Shown: positions 1 to 8,736, counted from the stretch's first letter. The stretch: DNA of 64,000 nt from Mesorhizobium caraganae (GCF_016836705.1 NZ_JAFCGY010000007.1:1-64000); one strand, 5' to 3'. Notes: a model not told the origin generated them from the letters alone. Numbers and translations are program-made.

Positions 1-710
1 ACGACCGCGTTGTTGTCGTCGAGCGTATAGCTCCATGCACCGCTCGCATCGATCGAGAAGGTGCCATAGGTCTTGGCGACGGCGGCCTGCACGTTAAAGG
101 TCGCCGCATTGTCGACATCGGTCGCATTGAGATCGCCGAAGGCTGAGGCGTCGCCTGGCGTGCCGTTGGCGACACCGCTCTTTTCCGTCACCGAGGTGTC
201 TTCGGCACCATTGACAGTGATCACCGCCGCGTCATTGGCGCCGGTGAACTGGATGGTAGCCGTGGCCCAGCTTAGCGTGCCATTGCCGAGCTGAATGGCG
301 TAGGTCACTTTGTCGGTGAGAACCTGCCCCTGCCCAAGTGCCTGCACCTGGGCGTCGATATCAGCCTTGTTGTAGTGGATCGTACCATCGGCGCTTATCC
401 AGATGCGAGCGCCTAGAAGGCTCGTATTGGCAGTCGCGGGGAGCGCGGCGAGCGCTGCACTATCACTGGAGAACGTGATGTCGCGCGCCAGTAGATCTGC
501 CGGCGCGTATATCTTCGTTGCTGTCGTAAGACTGTCTGCGTTGTCGATGGAATACAGCTGTTTGGCCGTTCCTCCCAGATCGTTCGCCAATACATTCAGG
601 ATCAAGACGCCAGTGGCATCTTCCGAAAAGGCAAGAAGATCGTCCTTCGCCTGCGGCGTGTTGGAGAACGACGTCGTGGTGCCGCCGGCACCGGTGACCT
701 GAGTAGCCAT
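1..710 (-). CDS. VCBS-repeat cell-surface/adhesin-like protein, N-terminal part
   Basis: The reading frame is open from an ATG at 710 down to the window edge, giving about 236 residues of a longer protein. The N-terminus (MATQVTGAGG) has no classical signal peptide, as is common for large type I-secreted proteins whose signal is C-terminal. Residues ~20-160 are an Asp/Ala/Thr-rich cadherin-like region containing a FSEDATGVLILNVLAND segment. Residues ~165-236 read as the start of a VCBS repeat: an AVITVNGAEDTSVTEKSG linker, then a TDVDN block and a YGTFSIDASGAWSYTLDDNN strand. VCBS proteins are typically giant adhesins with many copies of this repeat. The N-terminus, strand and domain are seen; the secretion route and an adhesive role are inferred. 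An AGGGGGG tract precedes the start. Confidence 0.8.
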   Translation of the reverse strand, partial: MATQVTGAGGTTTSFSNTPQAKDDLLAFSEDATGVLILNVLANDLGGTAKQLYSIDNADSLTTATKIYAPADLLARDITFSSDSAALAALPATANTSLLGARIWISADGTIHYNKADIDAQVQALGQGQVLTDKVTYAIQLGNGTLSWATATIQFTGANDAAVITVNGAEDTSVTEKSGVANGTPGDASAFGDLNATDVDNAATFNVQAAVAKTYGTFSIDASGAWSYTLDDNNAV

Positions 711-1342
711 TTCAACCCCCCTAGTAGTTAAGAACAGATGCCCAATCATCTGTTTCATTGACAGTACTGTTAGACCGGCTGCTTCCAGCCGAAGAATAGT
801 CGCGCGAGTCCGGGGAGGCATGGTTGTCGCCGTTATCCAGGCACACAGCCGCGCTCGGAACGGCACGCCTCAAGCTGGCCATTCACGGACGGATGTTAAC
901 TCGATTCTTGTGCGCTCAACGACACCGGTCGCTGCGCTGCGTCGCCCTACCCCAACTGCATCCTACAACTCGTGGTTGCTGGCCACGGATTTAGGCGCCC
1001 CTTATATTAGCATATTATTAACTCTAGCAGGGCGGACGCGTCAACGAGCAGTTTGCAAGACAGTTAATAGTTGAAGGAGCCGCGCCCATGATATCGGCGC
1101 TCGGCTCGACCAAAATGGCAGGTTCTTGGGCTGAAGACCTAGTCGCCCACGGTCAGCTTCCGCGCAACGGCAAGCTGATCGCAACGGCCGACATGCGGCA
1201 CAATATCAAAATCCAGCCCCAAAACTGGATAATGACGTTCCAAGAATGACGGCTCGACCGGCAGAGGCCACAATTAGCTCAACTACCGTGTCACGAGCTC
1301 GGCCCGCGTCCACAAATGGCCTTGGTCGATGCCGGACATGCT

Positions 1343-1499
1343 AAAGTACCGTCAGCGCGGAAACGTTATCCGCGGGCGATTTCTTTATATATTTCAAAAT
1401 GTTGACTTGAAAAAAGTACCGTCAGGTCCGAAAAATCCGTGACGATACTTCTCTCGGACGTTGAGCCGCGTATGAAAAGTACGGTCAAAAGTACCGTCA
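1343..1499 (+). repeat. Iterated 12-13 bp motif AAAAGTACCGTCA
   Basis: AAAGTACCGTCA occurs at 1343-1354, 1411-1424 (with two extra leading A), 1475-1487 (one mismatch, ACGGTCA) and 1487-1499, the last two abutting. A fifth copy lies at 1901-1913. All are in the same orientation inside an AT-rich intergenic stretch. Spacing is about 68, 64 and 12 bp. Such arrays may be binding sites for a regulator or iterons. No cognate protein is evident nearby. Confidence 0.6.
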
Positions 1500-1679
1500 A
1501 ATAAATCTGCTAGTCTTCACGTCCAACGTGGTCCTGGTTTGATGTCAAAAGAATCAGTGACGTAAGTAGCTGATGGCTTCAGCTGACGATGTAGGTCCGA
1601 TTGTAAATAAAATGAACCGCAAATCGTTGCTTTTTCTGCGAAAAACTACGCCGGAGCACTCCAGACTACGCTAACCCCT

Positions 1680-1851
1680 ACTCCCACTCGATTGTTCAAA
1701 TAGGATATAACCAATTGAAATCACTGGCAAATATTTTTCAGCGCCGCGTAAATGCCGACATCAAGACCGTCAAAAAGTTACGCTTCTGATTCTAAAGGGA
1801 AAATCGCCGCAAAAAATATTTTGAGGTTTCACCAACTATCAGGACCAATCG
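1680..1851 (+). repeat. Left copy of a diverged ~160 bp direct repeat
   Basis: This segment begins with ACTCCCACTCGATTGTTCAA and continues through AAATGCCGACATCAAGACCG to ACCAATCG. It aligns with 6833-6984 in the same orientation, with substitutions and small indels but long identical blocks. The two copies bracket the AI-2E/methyltransferase/H-NOX block. The right copy directly follows an IS481 transposase remnant. Confidence 0.7.
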
Positions 1852-2008
1852 GGCAATTTCTTTCACTTGGGACGTTGGGCCACGCGCCCAAGCAGTCTCG
1901 AAAAGTACCGTCATCGCTCCAACAAGGGCACTTTTTCGTATGTCACGCTAGTCAAGGGTGCGCGGTTTCCCACTTGCTTCCGTCGTCAAATCGCCAGCTG
2001 CTCTAACC

Positions 2009-3016
2009 CTAGATCAGCCCGCGCATCGTCAGTTCAGCCTTCAGATAGGCATAATAGATCGGCGCAGCGACAAGACCCGGCATACCGAACCAGGCCTCCA
2101 TGAAAACCATCGCCAGAAGAAGCTCCCAGGCACGCGCATTGATCCGCGAACCGATAATCTTGGCGTTTACGAAGTATTCGAGCTTGTGAATGACGATGAG
2201 AAAGGCAAGCGAGCCTAGCGCTGCAAGGAAGGAGATGCTGAGGCTGACAACCACGATCACCGTGTTGGAGATCAGATTGCCGATGACCGGCAGAAGGCCG
2301 GCGACGAAAGTCAGCGCTATCATGGTCCTGATGAATGGCAGATCGATGCCGAAGGACGGTAGAACAGCGACGAGATAGATCGAAGTCAGAAACGTATTCA
2401 ACGCCGAAATCCGGATTTGCGAGAACACGATGTTGCGAAAGGCCTTGCTCAGAATGTTGACACGATCCGCCAGCGCGTCCGCCAGTGGGCCGGGCTCGCC
2501 CGATGGCGCCGCCGAGCTCACCGCGATCAAGCCGCCGATCACCATGCCGACGATAATGTGGACCACCAGGACGCCGACATCCCGCCCGACGAGTTGAAGC
2601 TGGCCAGCATGTTCGCGGAGCCACCGGGCAGCGAAGACTTCCAGTTCCTCGATATTCGACGGAAAATAGTCCATCGCCCAGGTTGGGAGATGGACGCGCG
2701 CAGTATCGATGATCTCGGCCATCTTCTTGAGGAGCGTCACGACGTTCTCCGAACCGCCAGTCAATTGCGACACGCCGCTAAAGATAGCGGCGGCTATCAG
2801 GAGCGTGAAAATCAATGCCACCAAGGTCAGCGCAAGGCTTTTCGTCAGGCTGCTGGAGACCCCGATTCGATGGAGCATCGGTGCGGCGAAATGAACGAGG
2901 TTAAACACGAGAAGGCCCGAAAGCAGTGCCGGAAGCAGGCCGAGTTCGAGCACAGCTACGAGCGCAACAAGCGCGAGCAGGCACGACGCAAGATAGAACC
3001 CTGGGAAGGTCAGCAC
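2009..3016 (-). CDS. AI-2E family transporter (PerM/YdiK-like)
   Basis: This 335-residue integral membrane protein has the layout of the AI-2E transporter/permease family (PF01594). There are paired N-terminal hydrophobic helices (residues ~5-55 and ~60-85) and a soluble amphipathic middle (~90-150). A cluster of C-terminal helices follows, with the family-typical run FIRTMIALTFVAGLLPVIG and a late segment ending in GLVAAPIYYAYLKAE. Family members export small molecules, or ions in some lineages, and only a few truly transport AI-2; the substrate here is unknown. The start is GTG with AGGTG four bases upstream. The neighbouring methyltransferase gene is on the same strand 239 bp upstream, so co-transcription is possible. 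Confidence 0.82.
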   Translation of the reverse strand: MLTFPGFYLASCLLALVALVAVLELGLLPALLSGLLVFNLVHFAAPMLHRIGVSSSLTKSLALTLVALIFTLLIAAAIFSGVSQLTGGSENVVTLLKKMAEIIDTARVHLPTWAMDYFPSNIEELEVFAARWLREHAGQLQLVGRDVGVLVVHIIVGMVIGGLIAVSSAAPSGEPGPLADALADRVNILSKAFRNIVFSQIRISALNTFLTSIYLVAVLPSFGIDLPFIRTMIALTFVAGLLPVIGNLISNTVIVVVSLSISFLAALGSLAFLIVIHKLEYFVNAKIIGSRINARAWELLLAMVFMEAWFGMPGLVAAPIYYAYLKAELTMRGLI

Positions 3017-3255
3017 TTTTCACCTGCAGAGGCACCAAGTCCTCTCCGGGTTTCCATTAATTTGATACGCGGTGATGCGCAAGCGAACACGCGCCCCGGA
3101 TGGTTGTCGTCCATACTTTGATCCGTGCAACACGGTCCATCAGTTCGAATAGGCGTGCGCGCCGTTCCGAACGCTCGTCCCTCCTGTCGCACATGGTCTC
3201 GGCGACGGACCGGCTCCAGACCCGATCACGCTCCCGGTTTCTTGAGTACGACAAA

Positions 3256-4050
3256 TCAGTTGCCGTTGAGCATACCTTCGCCACAGGACTCGAAGCCGGC
3301 GCTCGTTGCCATCCGCCGCCAGGCGCGTTTGCCCGAGAAAAGCAGCGCGAGTACGCTGACTATCGCGAACATGGTCCATCCGGGCACCCAGACGATGAGG
3401 AGAAATCGCCCGCCTGGGTTTAAGACCCGGAATATCTCACGCAGTCCTGTTCCTTTTGCGGGCCGAGCCGATCGATGGGCGCTCACGGCGGCGTCGAAAC
3501 GGCCTTCCGGGAAAGGTAATGCAGTCAGGTCGCCAAGTTCGATGTCGACGCGCCCGGTCAGCCCGGCGAGCCGCAGGTTCTGTTCGAGCAACGCCCGGCC
3601 GCCGCCTTCGATATAGTCCGGATCGAAGCGGTCGAGCGCGACGATCCTTTCTCTTCGAAATGCACGGCCGAGCGCGATCGTGGTTAGCCCGGCGCCGCAT
3701 CCTGCATCGAGAACCACATCTGTGTCGCCCGACAGAAGGTCGACCATTGGCAGGACCGCATGTTCGTAGCGTCCGACGGCGCGGGCAATGAGGCCTCCGG
3801 CGAAGAAGTTCGCCGCAAGCAGCCTCAGCATCATGGCGAGCGGCCAGTAGGCCGGTGTCGCGACCTGAACCGCGACGGCCGCGATCCATGGCCCCAGCGC
3901 CCGGGCCGGTGCCCAGCCGAAATCGAAATGCTTGGTGTCCAGCCGGCTTCTGCGCCCATGGAGGTGCCCAGCGAGCCTTTTCCCGGCCATGGCCCGCGGG
4001 TTCGTTCTTCGGGGACTTTCGTGCGCCTGCCGGCGCCCGAAACTCTTCAC
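3256..4050 (-). pseudogene. Class I SAM-dependent methyltransferase, C-terminally truncated and locally frameshifted
   Basis: The 264-residue frame has a Rossmann-type motif I (VVLDAGCGAGLTTIALGRAF, ~residues 113-132), an acidic loop (VALDRFD) and a LREIFRVLNPGGRFLLIVW segment typical of small-molecule methyltransferases. One or two hydrophobic helices precede the domain (~residues 45-80), suggesting membrane association. Two defects are visible. First, ten residues (RSARPAKGTG) read as AIDRLGPQKEQ in the adjacent frame, as expected between VSAH and LREIF, so compensating indels have occurred. Second, the stop follows GMLNGN, while the same frame continues FVVLKKPGA to another stop; the TGA probably replaces a Trp codon. 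It may be inactive or retain partial function. The GTG start at 4050 is uncertain. Confidence 0.65.
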
Positions 4051-4189
4051 GAAACCGCATTGTCAGCTTTCGGGATGATGAGGGTTGAAAGCTGACCTTT
4101 GCATCCAGTGTAGTTCAAACCCTTTGGCCAATGTCGGTCGTGGCAAACCGGTTGGGGCAACGCCTGGGGGACGCTAGAAAAACGTCATC

Positions 4190-5719
4190 CTATCTTTGGG
4201 TGGCATGCATCGGATTCGCACCTGCCTCAAGATATTGCGTGATTCCCCTCAAGGGCATCGGCCTGCCAAACAAATATCCCTGTTGGACGAAACAGCCGCA
4301 GCTGGTCAGCCGGAGCGCCTGGCTTTCGGTTTCAATGCCTTCAGCGATGATATGCAGGTCCAGGGCCTGTGCGAGTTGAACGATCGCTTTGACCACCGCT
4401 TCGGCCTGCCCGTCGGAGCTGATGTCCCTGGCAAAGGAGCGATCGATCTTGATAACGTCCAACGGCAATCGCCTGATGTATGAAAGGCTTGAATAGCCCG
4501 CTCCGAAATCGTCGAGGGCAATTCGGATGCCGAGCGCGCGAAAGTGTGAAAGCCGCTCCTCGGCCTGCTCGAAATCAATGAGCAGCAGGCTTTCCGTGAT
4601 TTCAAGCTGAAGCGCCGAGGGCGGAAAGCGATGACGAGCCAACGTCGCGGCGATCTGCTCGACCACCGAGGGCGAACGCAAGTGGCGCGTCGATAGATTG
4701 ATCGACACATAGTCGAGCCGACCTTCGCGGATGAGCGGATACATCTCCTGGCAGCAGCGGTCGATCATCGCCTTGCCGAGTTCGACGATCAACGAACTTT
4801 CCTCGGCCAGCGGGATGAACAGCCCGGGAAGAATGAGCCCGCGCTCGGCATGCTGCCATCGTGCAAGCGCCTCCACCCCGACGATCCTGTTGCTCTGGGT
4901 GGAGATAATCGGCTGATACCACGGCTCGATCTCTCGCGCCGCCACGGCGCTGCGCAATTCTGCTTCCAAGCCCTGGCGGTGCTCAAGCTCTGCCGCCATC
5001 GTTTCGTCAAATTCCGTCCATGTCGAGCGCCCCGCCGACTTGGAGCGGTACAGAGCTATATCGGCGAAGCGCTGCAGCGTTGGCGAATCCGTGGCATTGC
5101 CGGGGAAGCTTGCAAAACCGACCGAGCAACTGACGATCAACTGCAGGCGGCCACAATCGATAGGCCTGCTCATGGCCTCCATGACCTTCGCCGCGATCTC
5201 GCGGGCACGTTCGCTGTGAATTGGCGTCACGCAGATAACACCGAACTCATCACCACCCAGCCGGCCCGCCACCTCCTGCTCCTTGCAGATTGCCCGCAAC
5301 CGGTCGGCAACCGCCAGCAGCACCGCGTCTCCTACGGCATGACCGTAATTGTCGTTGATTTCCTTGAACCGGTCGAGATCTACAAACAGAAGTTGTACAC
5401 AGCCACCTTGAACATGGGCCGCATTGATGGCCGCGTCCAGATCGCGAGCGAAACTGACCCGATTGGCGAGCGTGGTCAGAGGATCGCGCTCCGCAAGGAA
5501 CAGGGCCTGCTGACGGGAGACCTCCAACTCGTGAGTGCGATCGAGGACGCGCATTTCGAGATCGTTGGCCAGCACAGTCAGGTGGCTGTTGGCGTTGTAG
5601 AGCTCAAGCGACTTCGCCTCGAGCAGCCATTCGGCCGCTTCACGTGCTCGCCGTTCGCGTTGGAGACGCCGTTCGAGACGCGCAACGCGGTCCTCGAAAT
5701 GGCCGGCTTCCGAGAGCAT
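4190..5719 (-). CDS. Bifunctional GGDEF-EAL cyclic-di-GMP protein
   Basis: This 509-residue protein has an N-terminal coiled coil rich in Arg/Glu (residues 8-75), a GGDEF domain and an EAL domain. The GGDEF signature (RLGGDEFG) lies at residues 155-159 with the upstream VDLDRFKEIND metal/substrate segment intact. The EAL signature (GVEALARW) is at 283-285, followed by later EAL-domain landmarks (ITESLLL, LDDFGAGYSSLSYIRRLP, IKIDRSF). No RxxD inhibitory site sits just before GGDEF. Both catalytic signatures look intact, so it could make or degrade c-di-GMP. It starts directly after the stop of the H-NOX gene with no gap, so the two are translationally coupled. In other bacteria H-NOX partners of this kind tune c-di-GMP turnover in response to NO. 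Confidence 0.93.
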   Translation of the reverse strand: MLSEAGHFEDRVARLERRLQRERRAREAAEWLLEAKSLELYNANSHLTVLANDLEMRVLDRTHELEVSRQQALFLAERDPLTTLANRVSFARDLDAAINAAHVQGGCVQLLFVDLDRFKEINDNYGHAVGDAVLLAVADRLRAICKEQEVAGRLGGDEFGVICVTPIHSERAREIAAKVMEAMSRPIDCGRLQLIVSCSVGFASFPGNATDSPTLQRFADIALYRSKSAGRSTWTEFDETMAAELEHRQGLEAELRSAVAAREIEPWYQPIISTQSNRIVGVEALARWQHAERGLILPGLFIPLAEESSLIVELGKAMIDRCCQEMYPLIREGRLDYVSINLSTRHLRSPSVVEQIAATLARHRFPPSALQLEITESLLLIDFEQAEERLSHFRALGIRIALDDFGAGYSSLSYIRRLPLDVIKIDRSFARDISSDGQAEAVVKAIVQLAQALDLHIIAEGIETESQALRLTSCGCFVQQGYLFGRPMPLRGITQYLEAGANPMHATQR

Positions 5720-6274
5720 TTAAGCTATCGCACCTGTCTTCTGGATCGAAAAACGAACGAATTTCTCGCCGCCGTTTTCGTGGGAGCTTCGCTCTATTCG
5801 CACAGTCTCACCGTAGATCTGAGCCGCGCCAAGAATGAGGCCGGAGGCAAGCGCCTCGAAGGGACGGCTGCTGCGATAATCAAGGTTCATTGCCCCATGA
5901 CCGACGCGCTCGGCCCGAAATTCGGGCAGCTCGGCATCGGGGTAGAGCTTGCGCACCTCCACATGGATGTGCCTATCGATGCTTTCGAGGAAATCAAAGA
6001 GGGTGGCTGCCGTCCTGAAGAAGTCGGGAAACGAAGCCTTGAAACGCCCGATCAAATGCTGGCCGAATAAACCCAGCAAATCGTCTGGGGGCGTGTGGCT
6101 TTGCACGGCCAATGTGGTGACGAGAGTTTGCATCTCCTTGTGGTCATAAGTACCCACCGCGGTGTAGGCGCCACCGCTCGACAGATCGGAAGCCTCTATG
6201 AGGTCATCCACCGCATCAGCCCCATAGGTCTGTTCCACGAAGCCCAGCAGCTCGGTGAATACCATACCCTTCAT
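5720..6274 (-). CDS. H-NOX (heme NO/O2-binding) sensor protein
   Basis: A 184-residue stand-alone H-NOX (HNOB) protein. It starts with the family-typical MKGMVFTELL and carries the proximal heme ligand region DRHIHVEVRKLYPDAELP. His104 is the likely axial ligand (His102 is adjacent), and the diagnostic Y-x-S-x-R motif that binds the heme propionates is present at Tyr133/Ser135/Arg137. The length matches cytosolic bacterial H-NOX sensors. The protein is probably a soluble NO sensor that controls the downstream GGDEF-EAL enzyme, whose ATG follows this stop codon immediately. A GAGGG ribosome site precedes the start. I see no distal-pocket feature by eye that would settle NO versus O2 selectivity. 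Confidence 0.92.
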   Translation of the reverse strand: MKGMVFTELLGFVEQTYGADAVDDLIEASDLSSGGAYTAVGTYDHKEMQTLVTTLAVQSHTPPDDLLGLFGQHLIGRFKASFPDFFRTAATLFDFLESIDRHIHVEVRKLYPDAELPEFRAERVGHGAMNLDYRSSRPFEALASGLILGAAQIYGETVRIERSSHENGGEKFVRFSIQKTGAIA

Positions 6275-6387
6275 GTTGCCCTCACTCGCCTATTGGACCG
6301 GCCCCAGTTCTGAGCCTAAACCGCAGCATAGAATGTATAGTTAAGGGTATAATTAAGAATGAAAAAAACATCGGTCACATAAGTTGC

Positions 6388-6779
6388 CTCTCCATGCGCT
6401 GGGCCGCCGCCTGTCTCAAGGCGGCGGTCGCTTACTACGAAAAGCCTCGGTATCACCGTCGCCCGGGTCATGACCGACAACGGATCTTGCTACAGATCGG
6501 AAGCTTTCGCCAAGGCCTGCCGCGATCTCGGCCTCAAGCACGTCCGCACCAAACCATACACGCCCAAGACCAACGGCAAGGCCGAGCGCTTCATTCAGAC
6601 CGCGCTCAGGGAATGGGCCTACGCCATTCGCCTATCCGACATCCCGATGCCGCGCCCAAGACTTGCCCAATTGGCTGCATCGGTACAATTGGCACTGGCC
6701 ACATGCCAGCCTAAAGTCCAAAACGCCTATCAGTCGCCTCGCTCTAACCGAGGACAACCTGTTGAGGCTCCACACCTAG
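6388..6779 (+). pseudogene. IS481-type transposase remnant
   Basis: This is the 3' part of an rve-type (DDE) transposase spread over three frames. It reads KAAVAYY, then in another frame LGITVARVMTDNGSCYRS and KPYTPKTNGKAERFIQTALREWAY. After a second frameshift it reads LPNWLHRYNWHWPHASLKSK and TPISRLALTEDNLLRLHT with a stop at 6777-6779. These are standard landmarks of IS481-family transposases. The 5' half, including the helix-turn-helix region, is missing, and at least two frameshifts break the rest. The right copy of the long direct repeat starts 53 bp downstream. Confidence 0.88.
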
Positions 6780-6832
6780 AGGAGCGGCCGGACCTCCGCG
6801 ACGGCGTGGATATTGGATCGCTGGCGACCCTC

Positions 6833-6984
6833 ACTCCCACTCGATTGTTCAAACACCCTATAACTAATTGAATTACATTTAAATGCCGACACCAAGACCG
6901 TCAAAAAAATTATGGTTTTGATGTTAAAGGAAAAAATCGTCGCAACAATTTTTTTGCGGCTTCATCAACTATCGATACCAATCG
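6833..6984 (+). repeat. Right copy of the diverged ~160 bp direct repeat
   Basis: It shares ACTCCCACTCGATTGTTCAA, AAATGCCGACA-CAAGACCGTC, TAAAGG-AAAATCG-CGCAA and ACCAATCG blocks with 1680-1851 in the same orientation. It lies just after the IS481 remnant and before a small hypothetical gene. Confidence 0.7.
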
Positions 6985-7046
6985 AGCATGTTTTGACCTT
7001 CAGGCGTTTGACGAAGCGCCTGTTCAGATTCAGAGAAGCTGACTTC

Positions 7047-7283
7047 ATGATTTTGACAGGGGGCAATGTTGTGAGGCGGTACTCAACCTCTCCTCGTCCA
7101 GTTACCCCAGAGCGCATCGAGCGAGCGCTCGACCGCGTTGCAGAGATCATAGTCGCGCGTGGCAAGCAAGGCGAGGCATTGCTTCCTCTTTATGATCACT
7201 TGGAGCGTGCTTTGCAGGATCTCCACAACAGAGATGAACGGCTCGCCGAAGTGCGCGAGCGTGTCAAACAATTTCAGAGCTGA
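7047..7283 (+). CDS. Small hypothetical protein, helical
   Basis: A 78-residue frame starting MILTGGNVVRRYS and continuing with an amphipathic, charged helical region (residues 17-78: VTPERIERALDRVAEIIVAR, then LLPLYDHLERALQDLHNRDE). The composition is that of a real small cytosolic protein. I recognise no family. The frame stays open upstream to 6912, but that extension overlaps the direct repeat and lacks a ribosome site, so the ATG at 7047 is preferred. It is followed 71 bp later by a ribbon-helix-helix-like frame on the same strand. Confidence 0.5.
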   Translation: MILTGGNVVRRYSTSPRPVTPERIERALDRVAEIIVARGKQGEALLPLYDHLERALQDLHNRDERLAEVRERVKQFQS

Positions 7284-7354
7284 GCGAAGGCACGATCTTC
7301 GTAAGCTTCTTTCCATATCTGCGGGCTGATCGCGCTTCGACCGGCGCGCCAATC

Positions 7355-7489
7355 ATGGCCCGTCTCCAACCCGACATACTGGCGGGCGTCGATCAATTTG
7401 TTGCCGAGCATGACGTTTCGCGTCCCGAAGCCGTCCGATTGATCATTCGTGACTGGCTGACCAGACACCCAGTGCTGAAGGCCGAGTGA
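7355..7489 (+). CDS. Short ribbon-helix-helix-like (CopG/Arc-type) protein
   Basis: The frame encodes 44 residues (MARLQPDILAGVDQF, then VSRPEAVRLIIRDWLTRHP). The pattern is that of a ribbon-helix-helix DNA-binding domain: a beta strand with alternating polar residues, helix A, a VSRPEA turn and helix B. The frame is open further upstream (reading LRADRASTGAPI before the ATG), so the native start may be an upstream non-ATG codon. Its TGA overlaps a GTG that opens an 87-codon Arg-rich frame (7486-7749) of doubtful reality. Such short proteins often regulate their own operon or act as antitoxins, but no toxin partner is visible. Confidence 0.45.
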   Translation: MARLQPDILAGVDQFVAEHDVSRPEAVRLIIRDWLTRHPVLKAE

Positions 7490-7745
7490 AACCGCACAAA
7501 GTTCGCTGGCGCTATCGGACGAAGGAGCGTGGTTCACCTGCTGGCCCCCTTCAGGCGGGTTTCAAGGAGGCCTACCAAGCAGCGGTCGACGGCCGGAAAG
7601 TCCCCAAGTGCTCCGGTCGTCCAATTCTTGCGGCGCGCCCATGCTTCGCGCGCATCATGCCCACTCGTTCTGACGTTAGCGTTGGTGCGCAATCTACGTC
7701 TCGCCTACCCATATGGCAAAATTGCAATGCTTTGGCAGCGCCCCG

Positions 7746-8642
7746 CTAAGGACGGTGTCTCGATGCAACAAGCTCTGCCTTGCGCCGTGCCGTCTCCAGC
7801 CCAAGACCGATGAAGGCGCGCGCGTGCTTGGCGAGTGCCAGATTGTCTGTCCACAGATTGCGCCAGATGGCGGTCTTCTTCGACAGGTTCTCATCGACGA
7901 TTTCCGACGAGAAGGATTCGAAGCTGAGGTCGTCGTTGTAGCCGATAGCTGTCAGCGCATCGAAGATCGCGGCGAAGTCGATATTGCCGGTGCCAAGGAA
8001 GCCGCGATGGCTCTCGCCGATATGGACATAGCCGATCTTGCTTGCGGCATGGCGGATAGCCAGCCCCACATCGGCTTCCTCGATGTTCATGTGGAAAGTA
8101 TCGAGATGCAGGAAGATATTGTCCGACCCGGTGTCTTCGATGAAGGCCAGCCCTTGCGCGGCGGTGTTGAGCAAATTGCTTTCGAAGCGGTTGACAATCT
8201 CGAGATTGAGCGTGACGCCGGCCGCCTTCGCCGTCTCCGCGACCTTGGCCAGCGTGCCGGCGCTGCGCTGCCACTGATCACGCGTGGGCGCAAGCGTCTG
8301 CAGTCCGTGGCTGGTGCTGAGAATGCCGCCAATCTTCTGGCCGCCCAGATCGCGCGTCAGCGCGATGGTGTCCTTGAGGATCTCGACGCCACGCGCGGCA
8401 ATCGCTTTGTCGGCGCTCGAAATGTCGCCATCACCAGGCAATCCGATGCTGATCGCGACGCCGAGGCCGAGATCGGCGATGCGTCTGGCCAGCCCTCTGA
8501 TGTCGACATCGGCCGGGTCGAGATAAGAAAATTCGATGAGGTCGAAGCCGGCCTCTTTGGTGTTGGCCAGCGTGCGTTCGAGGTTGGCCTGTGCCGAGCT
8601 CGCCGACCAAACGAAAGAATGGATTCCAATACGCGACATCAT
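7746..8642 (-). CDS. Sugar (phosphate) isomerase/epimerase, TIM-barrel
   Basis: A ~298-residue protein of the xylose-isomerase-like TIM-barrel family (PF01261), resembling D-tagatose/D-psicose 3-epimerases. Barrel landmarks include RIGIHSFVW at the start, GFDLIEFSYLDP, the metal-site Glu in LNLEIVNRFESN, HLDTFHMNIEE (Asp and His ligands), YVHIGESHRGFLGTGN and DLSFESFSSEI (C-terminal Glu ligand). These fit Glu/Asp/His metal coordination. The tandem ATG at 8642 or 8639 has GGAG five bases upstream, better supported than the more upstream start at 8693. It is the last gene of the DeoR-kinase-ABC operon, separated from the binding-protein gene by a strong hairpin. The likely role is epimerisation at C3 of an imported ketose, or of its phosphate. 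Confidence 0.85.
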   Translation of the reverse strand: MMSRIGIHSFVWSASSAQANLERTLANTKEAGFDLIEFSYLDPADVDIRGLARRIADLGLGVAISIGLPGDGDISSADKAIAARGVEILKDTIALTRDLGGQKIGGILSTSHGLQTLAPTRDQWQRSAGTLAKVAETAKAAGVTLNLEIVNRFESNLLNTAAQGLAFIEDTGSDNIFLHLDTFHMNIEEADVGLAIRHAASKIGYVHIGESHRGFLGTGNIDFAAIFDALTAIGYNDDLSFESFSSEIVDENLSKKTAIWRNLWTDNLALAKHARAFIGLGLETARRKAELVASRHRP

Positions 8643-8695
8643 CGTCTCCGGCTTCTGCGCATCGGATCCAGACGCGGAGCCGATGCCTGACAAGA

Positions 8696-8722
8696 CGTGC
8701 GGCCGGTGACCCCGGCCGCACG
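8696..8722 (-). terminator. GC-rich hairpin between binding-protein and epimerase genes
   Basis: CGTGCGGCCGG at 8696-8706 pairs perfectly with CCGGCCGCACG at 8712-8722, leaving a 5-base loop. There is no strong T run, so it is more likely a processing or attenuation element that raises binding-protein expression relative to the downstream epimerase than a full terminator. Confidence 0.55.
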
Positions 8723-8736
8723 CTTCTGAAGGACGT

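Larger units (their letters stand above)
711..2008. other. 1.3 kb stretch without a convincing gene
   Basis: No frame here has a persuasive protein. The two 84-codon frames at 820-1074 and 1752-2006 have low-complexity, Arg/Ser-rich translations and no usable ribosome site. A short frame at 1088-1249 (54 codons, starting MISALGSTKM) is unconvincing. Base composition is more AT-rich than in the flanking genes, notably around 1380-1430 and 1600-1760. The stretch holds the repeated AAAGTACCGTCA motif and the left copy of a long direct repeat, listed separately. It may contain the promoter region of the VCBS gene. Confidence 0.6.

Noticed and set aside
7486..7749. An Arg-rich 87-codon plus frame overlapping the ribbon-helix-helix stop, perhaps an integrase start
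   Set aside because: A vague resemblance (FKEAYQAAV) is not enough, and the composition deteriorates after ~50 residues.
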